DNA of 64,000 nt from Albirhodobacter sp042466415 (GTDB lineage Bacteria > Pseudomonadota > Alphaproteobacteria > Rhodobacterales > Rhodobacteraceae). Within the stretch, counting starts at the first letter, position 1, and every line of letters starts with the position of its first letter. The DNA lies in the NCBI RefSeq assembly GCF_042466415.1, contig NZ_JAXHCH010000002.1:1674001-1738000 (forward strand). The letters run 5' to 3'. The position numbers were made by a program, and so were the translations under genes. A model generated the notes under the pieces. It made no database searches. It saw only the letters and a program-made list of their open reading frames with translations, and had not been told where the DNA came from. Positions 34,994 to 43,778 of this stretch are shown in pieces.

Positions 34994-35053
34994 AAAGCGT
35001 CTCTCGATGGTGGGATTCAGTTGGGTATCTGGCCGTGGCGGAGGCCGCCTTGC

Positions 35054-35081
35054 TTGACACGCCTCAATAGTTGAGTATTTT
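35054..35081 (+). promoter_or_regulatory. Promoter-like pair and palindrome before the condensation gene
   Basis: TTGACA (35054-35059) and TATTTT (35076-35081) are 16 bases apart. Between them lies the perfect palindrome CTCAA-TAG-TTGAG (35063-35075), placed where a repressor would block RNA polymerase. Confidence 0.45.
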
Positions 35082-35109
35082 TATCGGATAATGTCAATCG
35101 GGAATTCCC

Positions 35110-36522
35110 ATGTCACACGCGACCCTATCCCCCCCGCCGCACTGCGCCACACTACAAGACCCCCGCAACAAGACCACGTGGCACAGCCTGACCCTCGCCC
35201 AGCTCGATTTTTGGGAGGAGTTTCGGTTTCACCCCGACACGCCTGTGTCGACGGTGGCGCATGGCACTTTAATTTCGGGCCCAATCAACGGCGTCGCTCT
35301 GGCACGGGCGATCACCCAAACCACGCAGGAGGCAGATGTGCTCGCGCTTCGCTTTCATCAGGAAAGCGGTGCCGATCCTGTCCAGTGCGTGGATGAGACA
35401 CGGCGCCCGCTCCTGCGCGAAATCGATCTACGTCACACGGACGATCCGCAAAAAGCCGCGCGTGATCTTATGCAAGCCGACATCGACGCGCCCCTTGATC
35501 TGGCCCATGATCCGTTGAGCGCGCAATGGCTGCTGCGGCTCGCTGATACGCAATGGTTTTGGTATGAGCGCGGTCATCACATCATCTTGGACGGCTATTC
35601 GATGGCCTTGATCGAGCAACGCTGCGCCGCCCTTTACGCGCATTTCATCGGCCAAGGCTCAGCGGGAGAGCCCTTGAAACCTTTCGTCCATTATCTTTCG
35701 GAGGAGGCCGACTACCGCGCGAGCCCGCGCCATGTGAAAGACGGTGACTTCTGGCGAAACGAGCTTGGCGGCGATCCCTCAAACACTGCGGCGCGCGCCC
35801 CCCATCGCCTGCCCGTTTTGCAAAAGGGCGGCGAAAGCTACGGAACCGCGATGCATGAGGCCGTGATCCCGCTACACGATCGCTTGCTCCCCGCGCTCAA
35901 AACGATGGGCGCGGCGCAAGGGCTACATTGGCCAGATCTTCTGACGCTGCTCAGCGGTTTCTATCTTTCGCGGCACTTGACGCCCGCCGAAACTGGCACG
36001 CATACCGGCGCCGTTCCGCGTGCGATCTGGCTTCCCTTCATGTCGCGGCTCGGCAGTGTCAGCGCCGCGATTCCGGCTCTGGTCGTAAACATTCTGCCGC
36101 TCAGCATTGAACTTGATCCACAGGACAGCCTTGCAACCAATATACGAAAGCACGCAGACCGCTTGCGCAAACTGCGCAGGCACGGTCGATACCGGATTGA
36201 ACAGATCGCCGCGGATCAAGGGCTGGGCAAAGGCGAGCGGTTCTTCTTTTCGCCGCTCATCAACGTGCTTCCGTTCGATCCACCGCAGTTTTGGGGATGC
36301 GAGGCCCAGCGCGAAGTCCTCGCCGCCGGCCCAGGCGATGGGGTCAACATGACATTCGCCGCCCGCTCAGACGCAGAGGACCTGCACCTGATCCTTGAGG
36401 TCGATCCGGCGGTGATGCCACGCAAGGAGTTTGACGCGCACGCGGCCCGTTTGCCGGCCTTTTTTGAAGCAGCAACATCCCAACCGGAGGGATCAATCCC
36501 CCTCTTGGACGCCATAGGGTAA
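35110..36522 (+). CDS. Free-standing NRPS condensation domain (VibH-like amide synthase)
   Basis: A 470-aa protein made of one condensation domain. It starts with SLTLAQLDFWEEFRFHPDTP, the usual C1 region. The catalytic HHxxxDG is GHHIILDGYS (His156, His157, Asp161, Gly162). C-terminal parts are FMSRLGSVSAAIPALVVNILPL and FFFSPLINVLPFDPP. It has no adenylation, carrier or thioesterase domain. VibH of vibriobactin synthesis has this form and joins carrier-bound DHB to a free polyamine. With no modular NRPS in the window, the likely job is amide formation between DHB and a soluble amine such as spermidine or norspermidine. The amine is inferred. Confidence 0.88.
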   Translation: MSHATLSPPPHCATLQDPRNKTTWHSLTLAQLDFWEEFRFHPDTPVSTVAHGTLISGPINGVALARAITQTTQEADVLALRFHQESGADPVQCVDETRRPLLREIDLRHTDDPQKAARDLMQADIDAPLDLAHDPLSAQWLLRLADTQWFWYERGHHIILDGYSMALIEQRCAALYAHFIGQGSAGEPLKPFVHYLSEEADYRASPRHVKDGDFWRNELGGDPSNTAARAPHRLPVLQKGGESYGTAMHEAVIPLHDRLLPALKTMGAAQGLHWPDLLTLLSGFYLSRHLTPAETGTHTGAVPRAIWLPFMSRLGSVSAAIPALVVNILPLSIELDPQDSLATNIRKHADRLRKLRRHGRYRIEQIAADQGLGKGERFFFSPLINVLPFDPPQFWGCEAQREVLAAGPGDGVNMTFAARSDAEDLHLILEVDPAVMPRKEFDAHAARLPAFFEAATSQPEGSIPLLDAIG

Positions 36523-36574
36523 AATCACACTATTGTTGTATAAGCGATAGAGCGTCGCAGCAAAAGCACATAAA

Positions 36575-36608
36575 TTAGGGGCGCGAACTGGAAGGTTCAC
36601 GCCCTTAA
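36575..36608. terminator. Hairpin between converging condensation and nasA genes
   Basis: TTAGGGGCGCGAAC (36575-36588) pairs with GTTCACGCCCTTAA (36595-36608) with one mismatch and one wobble. It may end transcription from both sides. Confidence 0.5.
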
Positions 36609-36636
36609 TATTCGATATGGATAAGTCTGTTCTTGA

Positions 36637-39279
36637 CTATTCCGCCGCAATGCGCGGCCTTGCGACCTTAAGAAACGCCGCCAACTCGGGCCGACATGAG
36701 CCGCAATTGGTGCCCGCACACGTGCGCTCGCCCAATTCCGCGACGCTTTGCGCACCGGCCTCGATCGCACGTGTCAGGGCGTTCACCCCAACCGAGAAAC
36801 ACGCACAAACGATTGCGCCGTCATCGACCATTCCCGCCGAGGCGCGCCCCGCCAAAGCCATCAAGGCCGGCGTCTGCGTACCAATCGTATTGATCACTGC
36901 CGCCCGCGACAGGCTTACCGGTGCAGGGCCCATGAACAACGCCGCAACGAGCTGGCCCTCATGCGTCAAGGCAAGGCGTGTCTGACCGGTTTTCACATCA
37001 CTGACCTGCGCAATCTCGCCCAGCGTCCGGCCCGTCATCTGACGGAACAGTGCCGTCAAAGCGTCCCCGCTTGGCGCCGCATGAAGCCCCGCGATCTCCG
37101 CCTGATACCCCGTCACGGTCCGGGCTTTGGCCGCGTACTCCCCGTTCGTGAGGCCGTCCAAATCGATCGCATTCACCGACGCCAAATAGCCATACCATTT
37201 TGCCTCATAACGGCGCGCCGCGACCGATCCCGATTTCAGGGCGGGTTGGCCCGAGACAGGGTCGGTTGTCCTCAAGGTCAAGGCGTTGACATGGCTAGAC
37301 CGCGTATTTTGGCGCGTCCAATGCATTGGTGCGAACAACTGACCGCGCGCCGCACGCGTCGTGATCAACGCGCGGAAAACACCCTGCGCACGCCCCCCCG
37401 ATAGCATCAGTAGCTCGCCCGCCCCAACGCCTAGATCTGCGGCATCCTCGGGGTGAATTTCGACAAACGGCTCAGCAAGATGCGCACTCAGCCGCGCGGA
37501 TTTTCCGCTGCGGGTCATCGTATGCCACTGATCCCGGATCCGGCCCGTATTGAGGCGGAAAGCCCCTTTGACCGCCTTCAAATCGGGCGCGGTGACAGGC
37601 ACCATTCGCGCGCGATGATCGGGATGAAAATAGCCACCCGTCCCGAAAAACCGTGCAGCATCCTGCCGCGGGCCTTCAACAGACACGGGCCATTGCACCG
37701 GCTCAAGCGCGTCATAGCCCGCACCCGACAGCTGGGCGAGGCCCGTCAGATCAAGCGCGCGACCGAACCGCCGCGACAGCGCCGTCATCGTCGCATATTC
37801 GCGAAAAATCTCCGCCGGAGTTGCGTATGAAAACTGGGCGCCCCACCCCATTTTGGCGGCGAATTGGCACAGGATTTGCCAATCCGGCCGAGCTTGCTCG
37901 GGCGCTGGCAAGAAGGCCCGCTGGCGCGAAATCCGACGCTCCGAGTTTGTGACTGTTCCGGATTTTTCGCCCCAACCCGTCGCCGGAAGCAACACATCGG
38001 CCAGATCGCCCGTATCCGTACGCGCGACGATATCAGAGACAACCGTAAACGGCACCGTCTTCAGGGCATCGGCCACGAAATCGGCATCAGGCATCGACAC
38101 CGCCGGATTTGTGGAAATCACCCACAGCGCCTTGATCTTACCCTGCGCGCAAGCCTCAAATAGATCGACCGCTTTCAGCCCCGGCTTGGTGCAAATCCGC
38201 GGGCTTTTCCAATAGGTGTGGACGGCGGATCGATGAGCCGGGTTCTCGATATCAAGATGGCTGGCCAGCATATTCGCCAATCCGCCCACCTCACGCCCGC
38301 CCATCGCGTTGGGTTGTCCGGTGACAGAAAACGGCCCCGTCCCCGGCTGACCGATGCGATTGGTTGCGAGATGGCAATTCAGGATCGCATTAACCTTATC
38401 CGTGCCACTGCCCGATTGATTGACCCCTTGGCTATACACCGTGACCACTTTGGGCGTTTTTGCCCACAGGTCAAAGAACTCGGCGCACGCGGCGGCCGAA
38501 AGCCCTGTCTTGCTCAGATCACTTGCCTGCGCTGCGATCAGCGCTTGTTCAAGCCCCTCCACGTGACGGGCGACGGCGGCACGATCAATCGCGCCCGAGG
38601 CCTCAAGATGCGCCAAAAGCCCGTTGAACAGCGCCACATCCCCATCCGGCGCAATCGCCAGATGCACGTCAGACAGCGCCGTCGTCGCGGTTTCGCGCGG
38701 ATCGATTGTGACGATTTTCATTTCGGGGCGCGCTTCTTTCGCCGCCGCGATCCGCTGGAACAACACCGGATGACACCACGCCAGATTGGAGCCCGTCAGG
38801 ACAACCAAATCCGCCGTCTCGAGATCTTCATAGCTGCACGGAACAACATCAGCCCCGAAGGCGCGCTTGTGCCCCGCCACAGAGGACGCCATGCAAAGTC
38901 TTGAATTCGTGTCGATATTTGCCGAACCGATAAAACCTTTCATCAGCTTGTTCGCGATGTAGTAATCCTCAGTCAGCAACTGCCCCGAAACATAGAACGC
39001 CACGCTGTCGGGTCCGTGGTCACGGATCGCGCCCCGAAACTTCTCCGCCACGAGATCAAGCGCCGTATCCCAAGTCGCAGGCTGCCCGCCGATCTGTGGC
39101 GCGAGCAACCGGCCCTCCAGATCGAGCGTCTCGCCCAGCGCGGAGCCTTTCGAGCAAAGACGCCCGAAATTCGCCGGATGCTCCGGATCGCCCGTAACGG
39201 TCACGCCGCCCTGCGCGGTCTTCTCGATCAAAACACCGCAGCCCACGCCGCAATAAGGACAGGTTGTCTTGATGCTCAT
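36637..39279 (-). CDS. nasA: Assimilatory nitrate reductase, catalytic subunit
   Basis: The 880-aa cytoplasmic Mo-bisMGD enzyme reduces nitrate to nitrite. The N-terminal 4Fe-4S site is TCPYCGVGCGV plus GRLCSKG. The body is of the NasA/NapA type (NSRLCMASSVAGHKRAFG, VYSQGVNQSGSGTDKVNA, TGQPNAMGGREVGG). A C-terminal BFD-like 2Fe-2S domain is present (VCACFSVGVNALTRAIEAG, CAGTNCGSCRPELAAFLK), as in Klebsiella-type NasA. There is no Tat signal. The start overlaps the nirD stop by 4 bases (ATGA). It is the last gene of the nitrate operon. No separate NasC reductase was seen; the electron donor is encoded elsewhere or is NirB-linked. Confidence 0.96.
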   Translation of the reverse strand: MSIKTTCPYCGVGCGVLIEKTAQGGVTVTGDPEHPANFGRLCSKGSALGETLDLEGRLLAPQIGGQPATWDTALDLVAEKFRGAIRDHGPDSVAFYVSGQLLTEDYYIANKLMKGFIGSANIDTNSRLCMASSVAGHKRAFGADVVPCSYEDLETADLVVLTGSNLAWCHPVLFQRIAAAKEARPEMKIVTIDPRETATTALSDVHLAIAPDGDVALFNGLLAHLEASGAIDRAAVARHVEGLEQALIAAQASDLSKTGLSAAACAEFFDLWAKTPKVVTVYSQGVNQSGSGTDKVNAILNCHLATNRIGQPGTGPFSVTGQPNAMGGREVGGLANMLASHLDIENPAHRSAVHTYWKSPRICTKPGLKAVDLFEACAQGKIKALWVISTNPAVSMPDADFVADALKTVPFTVVSDIVARTDTGDLADVLLPATGWGEKSGTVTNSERRISRQRAFLPAPEQARPDWQILCQFAAKMGWGAQFSYATPAEIFREYATMTALSRRFGRALDLTGLAQLSGAGYDALEPVQWPVSVEGPRQDAARFFGTGGYFHPDHRARMVPVTAPDLKAVKGAFRLNTGRIRDQWHTMTRSGKSARLSAHLAEPFVEIHPEDAADLGVGAGELLMLSGGRAQGVFRALITTRAARGQLFAPMHWTRQNTRSSHVNALTLRTTDPVSGQPALKSGSVAARRYEAKWYGYLASVNAIDLDGLTNGEYAAKARTVTGYQAEIAGLHAAPSGDALTALFRQMTGRTLGEIAQVSDVKTGQTRLALTHEGQLVAALFMGPAPVSLSRAAVINTIGTQTPALMALAGRASAGMVDDGAIVCACFSVGVNALTRAIEAGAQSVAELGERTCAGTNCGSCRPELAAFLKVARPRIAAE

Positions 39280-39632
39280 GCCGCCGACCGTGCGCGCAGC
39301 GCCGCCGCGTTGAGGAAGATCCGCCCCCCCTCGATGCGCGCGCCAAATGTGGCCACGCTGGCCTGATCCGGTCCGCTCTCGCGCCCCTCCACGAGACCTG
39401 TTTCAAGCGAGATCACCCAGTTATGCAACGGGCACGTCACGCTTTTCGCGTGCACAATCCCCTCCGCGAGCGGCCCTTTTTTATGAGGGCAGCTGTTGTT
39501 GAGCGCAAAGACTTCATCTTGCGCCGTGCGAAATACGGCCACGCAACCGAGCGCCGTCTTCACCACGCGCGCGCCGCGTGGCGCGATCTCGTCGAGGGCG
39601 GCAATATCGATCCAATCGTCCTGCACTGTCAT
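39276..39632 (-). CDS. nirD: Nitrite reductase small subunit, Rieske type
   Basis: A 118-aa protein starting at ATG 39632 (MTVQDDWIDIAALDEIAP). The Rieske fold has intact ligands: SCPHKKGPL (Cys, His) and TCPLHNWVIS (Cys, His), so it should hold a 2Fe-2S cluster, unlike the clusterless enterobacterial NirD. It is the partner of NirB in NADH-dependent nitrite reduction to ammonium. ATGA overlaps on both sides link it tightly to nirB and nasA. Confidence 0.95.
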   Translation of the reverse strand: MTVQDDWIDIAALDEIAPRGARVVKTALGCVAVFRTAQDEVFALNNSCPHKKGPLAEGIVHAKSVTCPLHNWVISLETGLVEGRESGPDQASVATFGARIEGGRIFLNAAALRARSAA

Positions 39633-42064
39633 TCTGCGGCCTCCAAGGTCAGATTGGCGACCGGTTTGTAGCTCGGCGCACGGGTTTTGGCGTGGTCCGC
39701 CCATGGATCTTTGCGGTAGATCGATTGCGAGAGCTCGAACCGCTCGATCAACTCGGCACGGATCGTGGGGTCGCTGACCTGTTCGGTGATCCAATCTAGG
39801 CCCAGTTTCCCCATCCATTTATACATCCGGTCAAGGTATTTACCGGTTTCGCGGTAAAGCTGGGTGACGGCGCGGATCACGTCGATCGCCTCTTGCTCGG
39901 TCGCAACCTGCAACAGCAGCTCCGTCTCTTTGACATCCATACCTGCGGCGCCGCCGATGCTGATTTGATAGCCGCTATCGACGCACACAACCCCGATATC
40001 TTTGCATGTCGCCTCGGCGCAGTTGCGCGGACAGCCCGATACACCGAGCTTGAGTTTATGCGGCGTCCACGAGCCCCAGAGAATTTTCTCCAGTTTGATG
40101 CCAAGCCCCGTGCTGTCTTGTGTGCCAAAGCGGCAATGATCCGTGCCGACACAGGTTTTGACGGTGCGCAACCCTTTCGAATACGCGTGCCCCGAAACCA
40201 TACCGGCCGCGTTCAGATCGCTCCAGATTGCGGGAAGATCTTCCCCCTTAACGCCCAGCAAATCAATCCGCTGACCGCCCGTGACCTTGACCGTCGGCAC
40301 GTTGTATTTCTCCGCCGCATCCGCAATCGCGCGCAGCTCGTCCGGCGTTGTGATCCCGCCCCACATCCGCGGCACGACACTGAACGTGCCATCTTTCTGG
40401 ATATTGGCGTGTTTGCGTTCGTTGATGAAGCGGCTTTGCGGGTCGTCGCGATACTCCAGCGGCCAATCCGCGAGGAGATAGTAATTGAGCGCAGGGCGGC
40501 ACGAATGGCATCCGTCCGGCGTCAACCAGTTGCACGCCTGCCAAACTGCGGGCATTGAGGTGAGGCGCTGGCTTTTGATCATCCGGCGCACATCCTCATG
40601 CGTCATCGTCGTGCATTTGCACATCGGCGTCGAGACCGGCGCCTGGAACGCGTCACCCAAAGTCGAGGCGAGAACCTGTTCGACCAGCCCAGTGCATGAT
40701 CCGCACGAGGCGCTTGCTGTCGTACAGGCGCGCACGGCGTTCAGGTCGTTTGCTCCGCCGTTGATCGCGTCGACGATTGTGCCTTTACAGATTCCGTTGC
40801 AGCCACAAATCTCCGCGTCACGCGGTAAGGCTGCAACTGCCGCTAAAGGGTCAAGGGGGGCACCCCCTTGGAACGCAGGGCCAAAGATCAAAGTGTCGCG
40901 CATCGGGGTGATGTCGGTTTTATCGCGGATGAGCCCGAAGAACCAATTGCTGTCGGCCGTGTCACCATACATGACCGCCCCGATCAGCGCCCCGCCCTCG
41001 ATCACCAAGCGGCGGTAGACGCCGCGCGCCGGATCACGGAACACGATATCCTCGCGACCCTCCCCTTCTGCGAAATCACCCGCAGAAAAGAGATCACATC
41101 CCGTCACCTTCAGCTTGGTCGAAAGCTCTTTTTGTACGAAAGCATCCGCCTCGCCGAGCAATGTTTTGGCCGCAACTTTTGCCTGATCGTAAAGCGGTGC
41201 CACAAGGCCAAAGACCGCGCCTTGATGCTCAACGCATTCGCCTACCGCAAGAATATCGGGATCGGACGTCACCATCTGATCATCCACGTGGATCCCGCGA
41301 CCAACGGCGAGGCCCGTTGACTTGGCCAGTGCAACATTCGGACGAATACCCACCGCCATAACCAGCAAATCACATGGCAATTCCGTCCCATCTTCCAGCA
41401 TCAAGGCCCGCACCTGGCCACCTTCCCCGACGATTTCTTTCGAATTCGCGCCGCATAGGACGGTGATACCCTTCTTGATCAACGCTTCGCGCAAGAGATA
41501 GCCCGCCGCCGCATCGAGTTGGCGTTCCATCAAATGGCCCATGATATGCACGACCGTGACATCCGCCCCGCGCGCCGCCATGCCTGCGGCAGCCTCCAGC
41601 CCGAGCAGCCCGCCGCCGATCACGACGACCTTATTGCCCTCGCCCATGCCCATCATCCGCTCTGTGTCTTCCAGATCGCGGTAGGCAATCACCCCCTCCA
41701 GATCATGGCCTGGCAGCGGGATGATAAAGGGCGTCGACCCCGTACCGAACATCAGCTTGTCATAGGACAAGACATCGCCGGTTTCGGAGGTGACCGTTTT
41801 GGCGGCGGGATCGATCGCCGCGATTTTCTCGCCAAAGCGGCAGGCAACGCCGCGCTGCGCATACCAATCCGCATCATGCGTAACGATCTCGGCGTAGGTT
41901 TTATCGCCCGACAAAACGGGGGATAGCATGATCCGGTTATAGTTCCCGCGCGGCTCGGCGTTGAACAGGGTCACGTCATACGCATCTGGATTGGCATCGA
42001 TCAATGCCTCCAATGCACGGCCCGTCGCCATTCCGGCCCCAATAATAATCAGCTTTTGCGCCAT
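39629..42064 (-). CDS. nirB: NADH-dependent nitrite reductase large subunit
   Basis: The 811-aa product starts at ATG 42064 (MAQKLIIIGAGMATGRALEA). Domains in order: FAD/NAD(P)H oxidoreductase (1-about 400), two BFD-type 2Fe-2S segments (CGCNGICKGTIVDAI, then CTTASASCGSCTGL), and the sirohaem half with VKVTGGQRIDLLGV and the cluster motif GVSGCPRNCAEATCKD. It reduces nitrite to ammonium with six electrons from NADH. It lies 4 bases after the ATPase gene and overlaps nirD by 4 bases. Confidence 0.97.
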   Translation of the reverse strand: MAQKLIIIGAGMATGRALEALIDANPDAYDVTLFNAEPRGNYNRIMLSPVLSGDKTYAEIVTHDADWYAQRGVACRFGEKIAAIDPAAKTVTSETGDVLSYDKLMFGTGSTPFIIPLPGHDLEGVIAYRDLEDTERMMGMGEGNKVVVIGGGLLGLEAAAGMAARGADVTVVHIMGHLMERQLDAAAGYLLREALIKKGITVLCGANSKEIVGEGGQVRALMLEDGTELPCDLLVMAVGIRPNVALAKSTGLAVGRGIHVDDQMVTSDPDILAVGECVEHQGAVFGLVAPLYDQAKVAAKTLLGEADAFVQKELSTKLKVTGCDLFSAGDFAEGEGREDIVFRDPARGVYRRLVIEGGALIGAVMYGDTADSNWFFGLIRDKTDITPMRDTLIFGPAFQGGAPLDPLAAVAALPRDAEICGCNGICKGTIVDAINGGANDLNAVRACTTASASCGSCTGLVEQVLASTLGDAFQAPVSTPMCKCTTMTHEDVRRMIKSQRLTSMPAVWQACNWLTPDGCHSCRPALNYYLLADWPLEYRDDPQSRFINERKHANIQKDGTFSVVPRMWGGITTPDELRAIADAAEKYNVPTVKVTGGQRIDLLGVKGEDLPAIWSDLNAAGMVSGHAYSKGLRTVKTCVGTDHCRFGTQDSTGLGIKLEKILWGSWTPHKLKLGVSGCPRNCAEATCKDIGVVCVDSGYQISIGGAAGMDVKETELLLQVATEQEAIDVIRAVTQLYRETGKYLDRMYKWMGKLGLDWITEQVSDPTIRAELIERFELSQSIYRKDPWADHAKTRAPSYKPVANLTLEAAE

Positions 42065-42068
42065 GAGT

Positions 42069-43778
42069 TTACTCCGCTGCAATAGTGTCTGCGCCGCGCG
42101 CCTTGGGCGTCTGCGCGCTGCGTTTGGATTTGTTGCCATGCTCATATTCCTCCAGGAAATCGAGCACTTCTTGGCGGTATTCGTAATAATCCGGGTGCTC
42201 CAACAAGGCCTTGCGCGTTCTTGGGCGCGGCAGTTTCACATCCGTGATCTTGCCGATCTTGGCCTGTGGCCCGTTGGTCATCATCACCACCCGATCCGCC
42301 AGCAAAATGGCCTCATCAACATCATGCGTGACACAGATCGCGGTCACTTTCGTGCGCGACCAAACCTCCATCAGGACCTCTTGCAACTCCCAACGCGTCA
42401 GGCTGTCGAGCATCCCGAAGGGCTCGTCGAGCAACAGAAGTTTGGGCGAGAGCGCGAAGGCCCGCGCGATCCCGACGCGCTGTTTCATGCCGTTCGACAT
42501 GCTGGCCGCGCCGCGATCCATCGCATCCGCCAAGCCGACACGTTCGAGATAGTACTCCACAACATCCTGCCGCTCGGCCTGCGAGGCTTGGGGGTAGACC
42601 TTATCCACGCCGATCGCGACGTTTTCTTTCGCGGTCAACCACGGGAACAGGTTGGGTGATTGGAACACAACTGCCCGTTCGGGGTCAGCACCCATCACAT
42701 GGGTCCCGTCGAGCCGGATCGCGCCCTTGCTGATCTCGTTCAGCCCTGCCGCCATCGTCAGCACGGTCGATTTCCCGCATCCCGAATGGCCGATCAAGCT
42801 GATAAACTCGCCGCGATTCACTTTGAGATCGAAATCCTCCACCACCGTCAGCGGACCCTTCGGCGTAGGGTAGATTTTGTGCAACTGGCTGAAATCGAGG
42901 AAGCGGTTCTCGATCAACCCCTCTTGCGCCTTTTCCACCGCTTTTGGCAGCGCGTGAATGGCGGTGACATTGGGCAAGGATCGCTGCGCGTCGGCTTTTG
43001 CGGCGAAGCCCACATCCATAAGATAATTGGTCACCGTTGCACGCAGAGATTTGAACACTGGGTCTGTGTTCATGGCCCCGCGATCGCGCGGACGCGGCAG
43101 GGTCACCTGCACCGGATCGGCCAGCGTCCCATCGGGGTTGAGCGTGATAATCCGATCCGCGAGGAGCAGTGCCTCATCCACATCATTCGTAATCAAAACG
43201 CAGGTCTTGCGGTCGCGCTCCCAAATCTCCAAAATTTCATCAGCCAATTTCGCCCGTGTCAAAGCATCCAACGCCGAAAGCGGCTCGTCGAGAAGAAGCA
43301 TCTCGGGATCCAGCGCAAGGGCGCGCGCTACAGAGACGCGTTGACGCATCCCGCCCGAAAGCTCCGCCGGGCGGCGGTTGATCGCATGCGGCAAGCCAAC
43401 CATGCCGACATAATGCGCGATCTTTGCCTGACGTTCGGCCTTGGAGAGCTTCGGGAAAGCGGCATCCACCGCCAAGCCGATATTGCCCCCCACCGTCAGC
43501 CACGGCATCAAGGAGTAGCTTTGAAACACCAAGCCGCGCTCGGGCCCCGGCCCGGTGACCCGAGCGCCCTTAAATGACACCTCGCCCTCATCGGGCATCA
43601 CAAGCCCCGCAATCAGGTTCATCAGGGTCGATTTCCCCGTTCCCGAAAAGCCAAGGATCGCAACGAACTCGCCCTCAACGACTTCCAGATTGATCCCGCG
43701 CAGCACCTGATGCTTTGCGGCGCCTTCGCCAAAGGATTTCGAGACGTTTTTCAGGCTAAGAATGCTCATGTCGATCAC
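42069..43778 (-). CDS. Fused double ATPase of a nitrate ABC transporter
   Basis: The 569-aa product has two complete ABC ATPases in one chain. The first (about 1-260) has GFSGTGKSTLMNL, LSGGMRQRVSVARALALDPEM and LLLDEPLSALD. The second (about 300-560) has GHSGCGKSTVLTM, MSNGMKQRVGIARAFALSP and LLLDEPFGMLD. The second signature (MSNGMKQ) departs from LSGGQ but is usual in nitrate ATPases. Cyanobacteria encode NrtC and NrtD separately; here both NBDs are joined and no solute-binding domain is fused. GTG 43778 overlaps the permease stop; ATG 43769 is an alternative start. It energises nitrate import with the neighbouring NrtA and NrtB. Confidence 0.93.
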   Translation of the reverse strand: MIDMSILSLKNVSKSFGEGAAKHQVLRGINLEVVEGEFVAILGFSGTGKSTLMNLIAGLVMPDEGEVSFKGARVTGPGPERGLVFQSYSLMPWLTVGGNIGLAVDAAFPKLSKAERQAKIAHYVGMVGLPHAINRRPAELSGGMRQRVSVARALALDPEMLLLDEPLSALDALTRAKLADEILEIWERDRKTCVLITNDVDEALLLADRIITLNPDGTLADPVQVTLPRPRDRGAMNTDPVFKSLRATVTNYLMDVGFAAKADAQRSLPNVTAIHALPKAVEKAQEGLIENRFLDFSQLHKIYPTPKGPLTVVEDFDLKVNRGEFISLIGHSGCGKSTVLTMAAGLNEISKGAIRLDGTHVMGADPERAVVFQSPNLFPWLTAKENVAIGVDKVYPQASQAERQDVVEYYLERVGLADAMDRGAASMSNGMKQRVGIARAFALSPKLLLLDEPFGMLDSLTRWELQEVLMEVWSRTKVTAICVTHDVDEAILLADRVVMMTNGPQAKIGKITDVKLPRPRTRKALLEHPDYYEYRQEVLDFLEEYEHGNKSKRSAQTPKARGADTIAAE

